From Porphyromonadaceae bacterium H1 (lineage in GTDB: Bacteria; Bacteroidota; Bacteroidia; Bacteroidales; Paludibacteraceae), in NCBI GenBank assembly GCA_001653155.1, contig BDEJ01000018.1:1-57494 (forward strand): a DNA stretch of 57,494 bases, read 5' to 3'. Under the pieces are notes generated by a model. That model was not told the DNA's origin and made no database searches. It saw nothing but the letters and a program-made list of their open reading frames with translations. How positions within the stretch are numbered: position 1 is the first letter of the stretch; every line of letters begins with the position of its first letter. The position numbers and the translations under genes are program-made. This document shows, piece by piece, positions 36,212-44,633 of this stretch.

Positions 36212-37830
36212 AAAAGACCAGTATTCCAACTTTTTTAAGACCGTTTGCTTGTTGCTTTAGGCTCTTCTTGCTTCTTAGCTCTTGTATCCTCCCTTTCTCC
36301 GTTTGGTCTCAAGGCTTCTCAGCTCGTCAACATCAGAAACTCTTCAGTGTAATGTCCGCAATATCTAAAGTGTATGTGGACAGCATAAACAGTGAGAAGC
36401 TTACCGAAACAGCCATAACCGCGGTACTCAAGGAACTTGATCCTCATTCATCCTACATCCCTAAAAAAGAAGCAGAGCGTGCAAACGAAGCGCTCAAAGG
36501 TAGTTTTGAAGGAATAGGCATTCAGTTTCAGATGCTTGAAGACACTTTGGTCGTGATTCAGACCGTCTCCGGATGCCCTGCCGAAAAAGTAGGAGTTTTG
36601 CCCGGAGACCGGATTATTTCCGTAAACGATGAGGTGATTGCCGGAGTAAAAAAACAGAATTCGGATATCATCAAGTTACTCAGAGGCCCTAAAGACAGTG
36701 AAGTGACCGTGAATATAAAACGTGCTTCCGAAAAAGAGCTTCTGATGTTTAAAATTATTCGGGATAAAATTCCCATTTACAGCATTGATGCACACTACAT
36801 GCTGCAAAATGATATTGCTTATATCAAGATAAATAACTTTGGAGCTACGACCCTCGACGAGTACAAAAAAGCCATGTCGGAGCTGAAAAGGAAGGGTATG
36901 AAGCACCTTATTTTGGGCTTGCAAGGGAACGGAGGAGGTTATCTACAAGCTGCCATCGGTCTTGCCGATGAATTTTTGGAACGTGATAAGCTGCTCCTAT
37001 ATACCGAAGGAAGGAAGGATCCTAAGAATACATTTTTCTCTTCGGCAATAGGAAATTTTGAGAAAGGCAAGCTTGTCGTTTTGGTTGATGAGTACTCTGC
37101 CTCCGCCAGCGAGATTGTCTCCGGGGCTATTCAGGATTGGGATCGAGGCATTATTGTCGGTCGCCGTACTTTCGGTAAAGGTCTTGTTCAGCGTCAGATT
37201 CCTCTTGTGGATGGCTCTGTGTTACGTTTAACCAGTGCTCGATACTATACGCCTACCGGAAGGTGCATCCAGAAGCCCTATAAAGGTATTGATTACGAAA
37301 AAGATATATCCGAACGATACAAACACGGTGAGATGCAACATGTTGACAGCATACAGTTTCCGGACTCCCTGCGCTACAAAACCTTGGTTCTGAATCGTGT
37401 GGTATATGGTGGCGGCGGTATAATGCCGGATGTTTTTGTTCCTGTTGATACGGCTTCTTTGACTCGCTATCACCGCAGCTTGATCAATAGAGGCGTGATT
37501 AATAAGACAAAGATACAGTATATGGATAAGAATCGGGAGAAGATTCAGGCAGCATATCCTAAATTCCAGGGTTTTAAAACAAGCTATGCCGTGAGTGAAG
37601 AAATGCTGCAACTGCTTAAAAATAAAGCCGAAGCGGAAAAGATAGATTTTGATGAACAGCAGTACGAATCCTCCTTGCCTTTGCTGAGACTCCAGCTAAA
37701 AGCTTTGATTGCCGCTGATTTGTGGGGAAGCAACGAATATTATCAGATCATAGACGAAGAGAACGATTTACTGCAAAAAGCCGTAGAGATACTTCAGTCT
37801 GAGAATGCTTATAGCGATATTTTGAAATAA
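36208..37830 (+). CDS. S41 carboxyl-terminal processing protease
   Basis: 540 residues. Signal sequence (about 1-35), PDZ domain (about 95-180, PGDRIISVNDE) and S41 protease core. Catalytic Ser299 in YSASASEI and Lys324 in TFGKG, 25 residues apart as in Prc/CtpA. Periplasmic; clips C-termini of envelope proteins. Coupled to the DUF4831-like gene before it and 6 nt before pnuC. Confidence 0.93.
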   Translation: MKKTSIPTFLRPFACCFRLFLLLSSCILPFSVWSQGFSARQHQKLFSVMSAISKVYVDSINSEKLTETAITAVLKELDPHSSYIPKKEAERANEALKGSFEGIGIQFQMLEDTLVVIQTVSGCPAEKVGVLPGDRIISVNDEVIAGVKKQNSDIIKLLRGPKDSEVTVNIKRASEKELLMFKIIRDKIPIYSIDAHYMLQNDIAYIKINNFGATTLDEYKKAMSELKRKGMKHLILGLQGNGGGYLQAAIGLADEFLERDKLLLYTEGRKDPKNTFFSSAIGNFEKGKLVVLVDEYSASASEIVSGAIQDWDRGIIVGRRTFGKGLVQRQIPLVDGSVLRLTSARYYTPTGRCIQKPYKGIDYEKDISERYKHGEMQHVDSIQFPDSLRYKTLVLNRVVYGGGGIMPDVFVPVDTASLTRYHRSLINRGVINKTKIQYMDKNREKIQAAYPKFQGFKTSYAVSEEMLQLLKNKAEAEKIDFDEQQYESSLPLLRLQLKALIAADLWGSNEYYQIIDEENDLLQKAVEILQSENAYSDILK

Positions 37831-37836
37831 CCCGAC

Positions 37837-38436
37837 ATGTACGAAGTGCTCCGGAGTTACATTGCTGAAAATAGGGTTGAAGTTATCGGCTCAATCCTCA
37901 GTTTGATATACATTTATTTGTCGGTAAACCGGAAAATCGGTCTTTGGATATTTGGCTTTCTTTCTTCGGCCCTCTACATCGTAGTATTTTTCAGCAGTAA
38001 GTTTTACGCCGATATGACCCTCCAGTTTTACTATCTTGCCGTTAGCGTTTATGGTTTGATTAATTGGAAAAGAGGTGGTGGAGCGGACTCCGGGCATGAG
38101 TTACCCGTTGTCCGACTTCAGATTAAGCAGGGGCTTGTCTTATTGGCTGCTACGCTTGTTGTCTTTGTGGCTTATTATCTTGTTCTCAAGTCTTATACCG
38201 ACTCTCCCATGCCCTTTGGCGATTCGGCTACTACTGCGCTTTGTGTCGTGGGTACGTGGATGCTCGCTCGTAAAATTCTGGAGAATTGGCTCTTTTTTAT
38301 ACTGGCCGATGCTGTTTGTGTAGGGCTTTATGCTTATAAACAGCTTTATCCGACCGCCATCCTTTTTGCCATTTACACCGTAATGGCCTTTGTCGGATAT
38401 TATCGCTGGAAGAAGACCCTGTGTGAAGAATCCTGA
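37837..38436 (+). CDS. pnuC: Nicotinamide riboside transporter PnuC
   Basis: 199 residues with about seven membrane segments. Features: EVIGSILSLIYIYLSV, FYLAVSVYGLINW, GTWMLARKILENWLFF and the YKQLY region with the conserved Trp/Asn residues of PnuC. Energy-independent uptake of nicotinamide riboside. Followed 26 nt later by cinA, another NAD-metabolism gene. No riboswitch fits into the 6-nt upstream gap. Confidence 0.9.
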   Translation: MYEVLRSYIAENRVEVIGSILSLIYIYLSVNRKIGLWIFGFLSSALYIVVFFSSKFYADMTLQFYYLAVSVYGLINWKRGGGADSGHELPVVRLQIKQGLVLLAATLVVFVAYYLVLKSYTDSPMPFGDSATTALCVVGTWMLARKILENWLFFILADAVCVGLYAYKQLYPTAILFAIYTVMAFVGYYRWKKTLCEES

Positions 38437-38462
38437 AAGCAAATTTAAATAAAATAAGAACT

Positions 38463-39728
38463 ATGTTTCGACGCATACAAGTAGAGATCATTACCATCGG
38501 CGATGAGATTTTAATTGGGCAGATTGTCGATACCAATTCGGCTTGGATGGCTGTAGAACTGAATAAATCGGGTTTTGAGGTCTTACAGATAACAACGGTT
38601 CATGATGCTGAGGAACAGATACTTGATGCTATCGATCAAGCTTTGGGCCGGGCAGATGCTGTTTTGCTGACCGGAGGCATCGGTCCGACGAAGGATGATA
38701 TCACCAAGGACTGTCTGTGTAAGTATTTCGCTACCCGACTCGTATTTCATGAGGAGAGTTTGCGGAACATTGAAGAGCTGTTCGCGAGTAGAGGCATTCC
38801 GTTGAATGACTTGACCCGTGCACAGGCAATGCTTCCCGAGTCGGCTATTGTTATCCGTAATCGCTGTGGGACGGCTCCCATTACTTGTTTCGAAAAGGAA
38901 GGAAAAGTATTGATGTCCATGCCCGGAGTTCCCTATGAGATGAAAGATGCCATGCTTTCTGAAGTTATTCCTCGACTGCAAAGATATTTTCAAACTCCTC
39001 ATGTTATTCACAAAACCCTTTTGGTGCAAGGCTATCCCGAATCGGCCTTAGCTCTTAAAATTGCGGATTGGGAACGGGCTCTTCCTGCCTCCATTCGCTT
39101 GGCCTACCTGCCTAACTACAGCATTGTCCGTCTAAGGCTTAGCGTAGTTTCCGATGGAGATCCGCTTTCGCTTGAATTTATGCTTAATCAGCAGCTATCC
39201 TCCTTGAAGGAGATACTGGGAAATGCCATTGTTGCTGCTGAAGATATTACCGTAGAACGACTTATTGCCGACCGGATGTGCAAAGCAGGGAAAACGCTGA
39301 GTACAGCCGAAAGTTGTACGGGAGGAAATATCGCTCATCAGTTAACGCTTTTACCCGGAGCCTCTCAGTATTTTAAAGCTTCGGTGGTGGCTTACGACAA
39401 TTCGGTTAAAGCTTCTCTCTTGCAGGTCGATGCAGCTGTTCTGGAGGAAAAAGGAGCTGTAAGCCGCGAAGTCGTAGAACAAATGGCCGAAGGAGTCCGT
39501 TGTCTTTTGAAAACGGACTTTGCTTTGGCTGTTTCCGGTATTGCCGGCCCCTCCGGAGGGAGTGATGCAAAGCCTGTGGGCTCCACTTGGATTGCCGTTT
39601 GCAGCAAAGACAGCATGCTTAGTCGGGAGTTTCGCTTCGGGACATTCCGTGAGCAAAATATACGTCGTGCTACGCAGAGCGCTTTGTTGTTGCTTAACAG
39701 CCTGTTGGACGCAGATGAAGATTCCTGA
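38463..39728 (+). CDS. cinA: CinA-like nicotinamide-nucleotide amidase
   Basis: 421 residues in two domains: N-terminal COG1058 domain (EIITIGDEILIGQIVDTNS, LTGGIGPTKDDITKD) and C-terminal NMN deamidase domain (STAESCTGGNIAHQL, SGIAGPSGG). Repairs or recycles pyridine nucleotides; also called competence/damage-inducible protein A. Next to pnuC, which makes a shared NAD salvage role plausible. Confidence 0.93.
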   Translation: MFRRIQVEIITIGDEILIGQIVDTNSAWMAVELNKSGFEVLQITTVHDAEEQILDAIDQALGRADAVLLTGGIGPTKDDITKDCLCKYFATRLVFHEESLRNIEELFASRGIPLNDLTRAQAMLPESAIVIRNRCGTAPITCFEKEGKVLMSMPGVPYEMKDAMLSEVIPRLQRYFQTPHVIHKTLLVQGYPESALALKIADWERALPASIRLAYLPNYSIVRLRLSVVSDGDPLSLEFMLNQQLSSLKEILGNAIVAAEDITVERLIADRMCKAGKTLSTAESCTGGNIAHQLTLLPGASQYFKASVVAYDNSVKASLLQVDAAVLEEKGAVSREVVEQMAEGVRCLLKTDFALAVSGIAGPSGGSDAKPVGSTWIAVCSKDSMLSREFRFGTFREQNIRRATQSALLLLNSLLDADEDS

Positions 39729-39740
39729 TTTTAAATATCT

Positions 39741-40781
39741 ATGAAAGGAAATACCCAAGAAATTGTATTGCCGGCCGAATGGGCTGAGCAGGAGTTTGTT
39801 CAGCTTACCTGGCCGCATGCTCAGACGGACTGGGCTTATATGCTTGATGAAGTCAACGCATGCTTTGTCGATATTGCACGTGAGATCGCTTTGCGTCAGA
39901 AATTATTGATTGTTTGTGCGGATCGGCTTGCCACTCAAACTCTGCTTCGCGGATGCAATCTGGAAAATATCTTGCTGGTCGAATTCCCCTCGAATGATAC
40001 TTGGGCGCGCGATCACGGAGGGATAACGATTTTCTCTAATGGGAAGCGGGTAATTTGCGATTTTGGATTTAATGCTTGGGGACTGAAGTTTCCTGCTCAC
40101 CACGATAACCAGCTTACCCGTCGTTTGTTTGAACGAGGGATTTGGGGCAAGGAAACCGGCTATAAGAATTGTCTTGACTTCATTCTTGAAGGCGGTAGTA
40201 TCGAATCAGACGGAAGAGGAAGTTTACTTACAACAACGCAATGCTTGCTCGCTCCCAATCGGAACTACAAAAGTCGAGAGGAAATAACTGTGCTGTTGAC
40301 CGACTGTTTTGGTTTGCAGCAAGTCCTTTGGTTGACTCACGGCTACCTTGCCGGAGATGATACCGATAGTCACGTTGATACTTTGGCGCGTCTTTGCCCC
40401 CATGACACCATTGCTTACGTCCAATGCCTCGATGAAAGCGATGAACATTACGAGGAACTTGCCAAGATGGAAGGTGAATTGCGGGATTTTAAAACCCTTG
40501 ACGGGAATCCTTTCCGTCTTTTACCCCTTCCGATGGCTGATGCGGTCTACGATGAGAGCGGAGAAAGGCTCCCTGCTACCTATGCCAACTTTCTGATTAT
40601 AAATACAGCCGTGCTCATGCCGGCTTATAACAGTCCGAAAGACGAAATAGCGCGTAAACAATTGCAGAAGGCTTTTCCCGGCTACGAAATTCTTAAGATA
40701 GATTGTAGAGCGCTTATTCGTCAACATGGCTCACTCCACTGTGTAACCATGCAGTATCCAAAGCTTCGTTATCGTCATTAG
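39741..40781 (+). CDS. Agmatine deiminase
   Basis: 346 residues of the agmatine deiminase/peptidyl-arginine deiminase-like family. Catalytic features: NDTWARDHGG (Asp), EGGSIESDG, TDSHVDTLAR (His) and Cys334 in GSLHCVTMQ near the C-terminus. Converts agmatine to N-carbamoyl-putrescine. No signal peptide, unlike the secreted P. gingivalis PAD. 12 nt after cinA. Confidence 0.9.
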   Translation: MKGNTQEIVLPAEWAEQEFVQLTWPHAQTDWAYMLDEVNACFVDIAREIALRQKLLIVCADRLATQTLLRGCNLENILLVEFPSNDTWARDHGGITIFSNGKRVICDFGFNAWGLKFPAHHDNQLTRRLFERGIWGKETGYKNCLDFILEGGSIESDGRGSLLTTTQCLLAPNRNYKSREEITVLLTDCFGLQQVLWLTHGYLAGDDTDSHVDTLARLCPHDTIAYVQCLDESDEHYEELAKMEGELRDFKTLDGNPFRLLPLPMADAVYDESGERLPATYANFLIINTAVLMPAYNSPKDEIARKQLQKAFPGYEILKIDCRALIRQHGSLHCVTMQYPKLRYRH

Positions 40782-40811
40782 CTTACCTTCTTTGCTTTAC
40801 GCTTAGGTCTT

Positions 40812-41735
40812 ATGCTTTCTTTGCGCGACACATATTTGATGTATCTGAGATTTGAAAAAAATTTATCGCAGAATACCATAGAGGCCTACGAACGCGATTT
40901 TGCGAAACTCGAAGCGTATTTGTCGGAAGCTAAGATAGAACCTCAGGATGCTCAGACCGAGCACTTGCGCGATTTCATTATTGAAATCAATAACTTAGGC
41001 ATTCATCCCCGTTCGCAAGCACGTATCCTGTCAAGCATCAAGTCTTTTTATAGTTTCCTTGTATATCGAAATATAATACTCGAAAATCCTTGTACACTGT
41101 TAGAAAGCCCCAAGCTGGGGATGCGTTTGCCCGAAGTTTTGAGCTTGAATGAAATAAATCGTATCGTTTCAGCCATCGATCTTTCCAAGCCGGAAGGCCA
41201 ACGCAATAAAGCTATAGTCGAAACGCTTTACGGATCAGGTTTGCGGGTTTCCGAGCTGGTTAACCTGCAGCTGTCAAAACTTTACATGGATGAAGGCTAT
41301 ATGCTAGTAGAAGGCAAGGGAAGCAAGCAACGTCTGGTTCCTCTTTCGCCTACTTCTATCCGTCAAATCGAGTTGTGGAGATTGGATCGAAACGGATGGC
41401 CGGTAAATCCGCAGGATAGTGATATTCTTTTTCTCAATCGTCGGGGAGGAAGGCTGACCAGAGCCATGATTTTTACTATTGTAAAGCGCTTGGCCGAGGC
41501 TGCCGGAATCAAAAAAAAAGTGAGTCCGCATACTTTTCGTCATTCTTTTGCAACGCATCTGCTCGAAAATGGAGCCGGTTTGCGTGCTATACAACAACTG
41601 CTGGGCCATGAATCGATAACCACTACGGAGCTATATACGCATATCGACATTCATTTCCTGAGGAAAACGGTTCTGGCTTATCATCCGATGAATAGAGGAG
41701 AGGAAGCGGATAAAGGTGCTTTGCCGGATATTTGA
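40812..41735 (+). CDS. xerD: Tyrosine recombinase XerD-like
   Basis: 307 residues, the normal length for chromosome dimer resolution recombinases. SAM-like N-terminal domain, then catalytic Arg145 (GSGLRVSEL), Lys169, His240-x2-Arg243 (HTFRHSFATH), His266 and Tyr275 (TTELYTH). No phage or transposon genes lie next to it, so it is taken as the housekeeping Xer protein and not an integrase. XerC or XerD assignment is not certain. Confidence 0.88.
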   Translation: MLSLRDTYLMYLRFEKNLSQNTIEAYERDFAKLEAYLSEAKIEPQDAQTEHLRDFIIEINNLGIHPRSQARILSSIKSFYSFLVYRNIILENPCTLLESPKLGMRLPEVLSLNEINRIVSAIDLSKPEGQRNKAIVETLYGSGLRVSELVNLQLSKLYMDEGYMLVEGKGSKQRLVPLSPTSIRQIELWRLDRNGWPVNPQDSDILFLNRRGGRLTRAMIFTIVKRLAEAAGIKKKVSPHTFRHSFATHLLENGAGLRAIQQLLGHESITTTELYTHIDIHFLRKTVLAYHPMNRGEEADKGALPDI

Positions 41736-41776
41736 GAAAGTCTTTAGAAAAACCGGATTGAAAGGAGAGGGTATAT

Positions 41777-41807
41777 AAAAAAAAGAAGGTTGTCTCGCTC
41801 GACAACC
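41777..41807 (-). terminator. Intrinsic terminator of the small RNA
   Basis: Hairpin GGTTGTC-N6-GACAACC followed on the minus strand by TTC and eight T. On the plus strand there is no T-run after the hairpin, so it serves the minus strand only. Confidence 0.7.
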
Positions 41808-41850
41808 AATCTTTCTTGTTAACCTTAAATCTAATACTATGAAAAAATCA
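41777..41850 (-). ncRNA. Small RNA candidate bounded by promoter and terminator
   Basis: Between xerD and a phosphoesterase gene the minus strand holds a full consensus promoter, about 70 transcribed bases, then a hairpin with perfect 7-base arms (GGTTGTC 41788-41794, GACAACC 41801-41807) followed by eight T. No ORF of note lies on that strand. The size, promoter and terminator layout resemble published Bacteroidales small RNA motifs such as Bacteroidales-1 RNA, but I cannot verify membership. The 5' part contains TAGTATTAGATTTAAGG, which could be a binding segment. Confidence 0.65.
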
Positions 41851-41855
41851 CGATG

Positions 41856-41888
41856 CAAAGATACGGGATTTAGGATGAATATACCAAA
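41856..41888 (-). promoter_or_regulatory. Promoter of the small RNA
   Basis: On the minus strand TTTG (41885-41888), 21 nt, TATCTTTG (41856-41863). One of the best matches to the Bacteroidetes consensus in the window; start of transcription expected near 41850. Confidence 0.7.
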
Positions 41889-41955
41889 AAAATCACCCGG
41901 AAAAACATTCTTTATAAGATAATTTAACTAATTCCGTTTTTTGAGCTTCCCGTTC

Positions 41956-42462
41956 TTAGAGAGTCTCTCTTGTGTCGTAGAGCTCAATAACTTCTACGTC
42001 TTCAATTTTCCCGGCATTAAGAATGAAGCGAACCATGGTTTTTATCTGATGGAAACCCTGTTTCCCCGCAGCTCCCGGATTGATGTGCAGGATTTTCAGC
42101 CTTTTGTCGTACATTATCTTCAATATGTGCGAATGTCCGGTGATAAAAAGATCCGGAGGATCCTGCTGAATAAGAGCTCGTAAGCTTGCTTCGTATTTAC
42201 CCGGATAACCACCGATATGGGTAATCCAAACTCTTACTCCTTCAAGAGTAAAGCGATTGTGTTGCGGGAAATGCTTCCGAATCTCGTAACCGTCAATATT
42301 ACCCCATACACCGCGCAAGGGCTTGAATGCTTCAAGTTTTTCTTTTATTTCGCTTGAGCCCCAGTCGCCTGCATGCCATACCTCGTCGCATTCCGAGAAA
42401 TACTGAAGTATTCGCTCGTCCCAATAGCCATGAGTGTCCGACAAAAGGCCGATGCGTTTCAT
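41956..42462 (-). CDS. YfcE/MJ0936-type metallophosphoesterase
   Basis: 168-residue calcineurin-like phosphoesterase. Metal ligands: SDTHG (residues 8-12), HAGD, GNID, HIGG and GHSH. Members cleave phosphodiester model substrates; natural substrate unknown. It follows terC by 22 nt on the same strand and probably shares its promoter. Cytosolic. Confidence 0.9.
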   Translation of the reverse strand: MKRIGLLSDTHGYWDERILQYFSECDEVWHAGDWGSSEIKEKLEAFKPLRGVWGNIDGYEIRKHFPQHNRFTLEGVRVWITHIGGYPGKYEASLRALIQQDPPDLFITGHSHILKIMYDKRLKILHINPGAAGKQGFHQIKTMVRFILNAGKIEDVEVIELYDTRETL

Positions 42463-42484
42463 TGCGCAGGTATTTGGAAAAGCC

Positions 42485-43504
42485 TTAAACGGATTTCTCC
42501 TCCGCTTCCGAGCTTTCCGCCTGCTTCTTTAGCAATATAGATGCCAGGATGGAGGCGCTGAGAAGCGTCACGATAACTCCGAGTGATACGTAGTTAGAAA
42601 TGTGAAAGTTCCAGCCAATTTCCGCAGCCAACTCGTTGAGACACATTTTTACACCGATGAAGGACAAGATGCCTGCGAGGGCATATTTCAAATAATAGAA
42701 GTAGCCCATAATGCCGTTGAGGGCAAAATATAGCGACCGTAACCCCAAAATCGCAAATATGTTGGAGGTGTATACGATGAAAGTATCTTTCGATACGGAT
42801 AGTACCGCAGGGATGGAGTCGACGGCAAATATCAGATCAGAGGCCTCAATAACGAGCAGAGCGATGAAGAAAGGCGTTGCATATAGAACGTGATCCTTGC
42901 GGATGAAAAAATGCGGCTTCGACATGTCGTCGGTTACGGGCATGATTTTCCGAAAGAGGCGGATTACGATGTTTTTATTCGGGTCGAAATCTTTTTCGTT
43001 ATCTTTCTCAAAAAGCATGTGTATTCCGGTGTAAATGAGGAAGGCGCCGAATATGTACATTACCCATGCAAACTTGTTGAGGATGGCTACTCCTGCGAAG
43101 ATAAATATCGCCCGCATAACAATAGCACCGATAATTCCCCAAAAAAGAATTCGGTGTTGGAATTTGGATTCGATTTTGAAAAAACCGAAAATCATGATGA
43201 AAACAAAAAGATTGTCCACACTCAAGGATTCTTCGATAAGATAGGCAGTGAGAAACTCAAAAGCCTTGCTTCGACCGAGTTTGAGAGCTTCCTGCTCGGG
43301 GAGATCGAAAATGTTTAAATGTCCTACTACGAAATAAATACCGATGTTGAAAAGAAAAGCTAATCCAATCCAAAATATGCTCCACAGCAGGGCTGTTTTT
43401 ACTTTCATGGCCTCATCCTTCTTGTGAAAAACAAAGAGGTCGAGGCTAAGCATGGTTACAACAAAGGTGATAAAACCAATCCAAAAGCTAATGCTTACTT
43501 CCAT
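42485..43504 (-). CDS. TerC-family membrane protein
   Basis: 339 residues with about nine hydrophobic segments. The LSLDLFVF, EESLSVDNLFVFIMIF and EASDLIFAVDSIPAVLSV blocks with their membrane-embedded acidic residues are diagnostic of TerC/Alx. Members export manganese or other divalent metals, or support metalation of exported proteins. The leader is only about 20 nt (-7 box 43530-43537), too short for the manganese riboswitch found before some relatives. Confidence 0.9.
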   Translation of the reverse strand: MEVSISFWIGFITFVVTMLSLDLFVFHKKDEAMKVKTALLWSIFWIGLAFLFNIGIYFVVGHLNIFDLPEQEALKLGRSKAFEFLTAYLIEESLSVDNLFVFIMIFGFFKIESKFQHRILFWGIIGAIVMRAIFIFAGVAILNKFAWVMYIFGAFLIYTGIHMLFEKDNEKDFDPNKNIVIRLFRKIMPVTDDMSKPHFFIRKDHVLYATPFFIALLVIEASDLIFAVDSIPAVLSVSKDTFIVYTSNIFAILGLRSLYFALNGIMGYFYYLKYALAGILSFIGVKMCLNELAAEIGWNFHISNYVSLGVIVTLLSASILASILLKKQAESSEAEEKSV

Positions 43505-43529
43505 ATTTATAGTCTGATAATGAAAGCTG

Positions 43530-43537
43530 CAAAAGTA
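43530..43537 (-). promoter_or_regulatory. -7 box of terC
   Basis: TACTTTTG on the minus strand, 26 nt before the ATG at 43504. Confidence 0.5.
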
Positions 43538-43604
43538 ACATAAATCGAGATAATGCGCAATAGAGTTTATGTGCAGGCTGGCTATGGATGTGGCAGAAAA
43601 GCAT

Positions 43605-43612
43605 TATTTTTG
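43605..43612 (+). promoter_or_regulatory. -7 box of the DUF4286-ruvC operon
   Basis: TATTTTTG, giving a leader of about 85 nt before the ATG at 43704. The leader contains a small hairpin (GCTCC/GGAGC around 43630-43646). Confidence 0.5.
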
Positions 43613-43703
43613 CAAAAACATTTCGGGTGAGCTCCTTGTTTCGGAGCGCGGTAATCTTGTCAATCCGAATATGCTGTGCCACATAAATTTAGTAAAGAAA
43701 GAG

Positions 43704-44006
43704 ATGTATATATTCAATACTACGTTTTTGGTTTCCGATCGGGTACATGGAGCCTGGAGAAAATGGTTGTTCGATGAATACTTACCTTTTGTGGAGGAGT
43801 CGAAGCTTTTATTCGACGCACAGGTCGCGCGGGTACTTTCGGGCGAGCAGCAGGAAGGGAGCTCGTTTTCGGTTCAATTTCGTGTGGCTGATGCGACTGC
43901 CTTACAGGAGTGGAGGCGCAAATATGAGCCAAAAGCTGCCACGATGTCCCGCATGCGTTTCGGAGAAGAGGTGTTATTCTTTTCTACGGTTTTGGAAATT
44001 ATTTAG
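43704..44006 (+). CDS. DUF4286-like small protein
   Basis: 100 residues from the ATG at 43704 ([12 protein letters not shown]), which matches the usual start of DUF4286 proteins of Bacteroidetes; the upstream in-frame extension covers the leader. Ferredoxin-like small fold expected, with [15 protein letters not shown] at the end. Function unknown. It precedes ruvC by 38 nt, an arrangement that I recall from other Bacteroidales. Confidence 0.7.
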   Translation: MYIFNTTFLVSDRVHGAWRKWLFDEYLPFVEESKLLFDAQVARVLSGEQQEGSSFSVQFRVADATALQEWRRKYEPKAATMSRMRFGEEVLFFSTVLEII

Positions 44007-44044
44007 CGCTTTCTATAAAAATAAGCTGTTATACGGATATTAGG

Positions 44045-44605
44045 ATGGAAAATGAGCGTATCATATTGGGAATAGACCCCGGAACCACGGTGATGGGCTA
44101 TGGCTTGCTGAAAGTGGAAAAAAATAAACCCGACCTGCTCGCGCTGGGCGTGCTGGATTTGAAAAAATACGATGATCATTACCGGAAATTGCAGCGTATT
44201 TTCCTGAGAACTTTGTCCCTCATCGATGAGTTTCGCCCCGATTGCATGGCTATCGAGGCCCCTTTTTTCGGTAAGAATGTCCAGTCTATGCTCAAACTGG
44301 GGCGTGCTCAGGGCGTTGCTATCTCGGCGGCTTTGTATCGGAATCTGCCTGTAGTGGAGTATGCTCCGCTAAAAATAAAAATGGCTATAACCGGAAACGG
44401 ACAGGCCTCTAAAGAACAGGTTGCCGATATGTTACGTCGTTTCTTGCACATCAAAGAGGAGCAGATGCTGCCTCAGCTGGATGCCACGGATGGTCTTGCG
44501 GCGGCTTATTGCCATTTTTTGCAGGCAGGACGGCCTGTTTCTGAAAAGCTCTATTCCGGTTGGAAGGACTTTATTGCTAAAAATAAGGAGCGTGTCCGGA
44601 AATAA
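44045..44605 (+). CDS. ruvC: Holliday junction resolvase RuvC
   Basis: 186 residues. Active site Asp11 (GIDPG), Glu71 (AIEAPF), Asp146 and Asp149 ([10 protein letters not shown]), spaced as in E. coli RuvC. Cuts Holliday junctions with RuvAB; ruvAB are not in the window. Short gap with a weak CCGG hairpin before the convergent TraB-like gene. Confidence 0.95.
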   Translation: MENERIILGIDPGTTVMGYGLLKVEKNKPDLLALGVLDLKKYDDHYRKLQRIFLRTLSLIDEFRPDCMAIEAPFFGKNVQSMLKLGRAQGVAISAALYRNLPVVEYAPLKIKMAITGNGQASKEQVADMLRRFLHIKEEQMLPQLDATDGLAAAYCHFLQAGRPVSEKLYSGWKDFIAKNKERVRK

Positions 44606-44633
44606 GTCCGGCTTTTTATTTTCTTAGCGTATT

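Noticed and set aside
40812-41735. Integrase of a mobile element
   Set aside because: Size and motifs fit a housekeeping Xer recombinase; neighbours are core genes and there are no attachment repeats.
41839-41922. 27-codon plus-strand ORF (MKKSRCKDTGF...) that looks like a leader peptide
   Set aside because: The promoter and terminator at this place are both on the minus strand, so the ATG lies antisense to the small RNA candidate.
43505-43567. Manganese riboswitch before terC
   Set aside because: The leader is about 20 nt long according to the -7 box, too short for the yybP-ykoY motif.
43613-43703. tRNA-like or riboswitch-like leader before the DUF4286-like gene
   Set aside because: Only one short hairpin is visible and no cloverleaf can be folded by eye; left as a plain leader.
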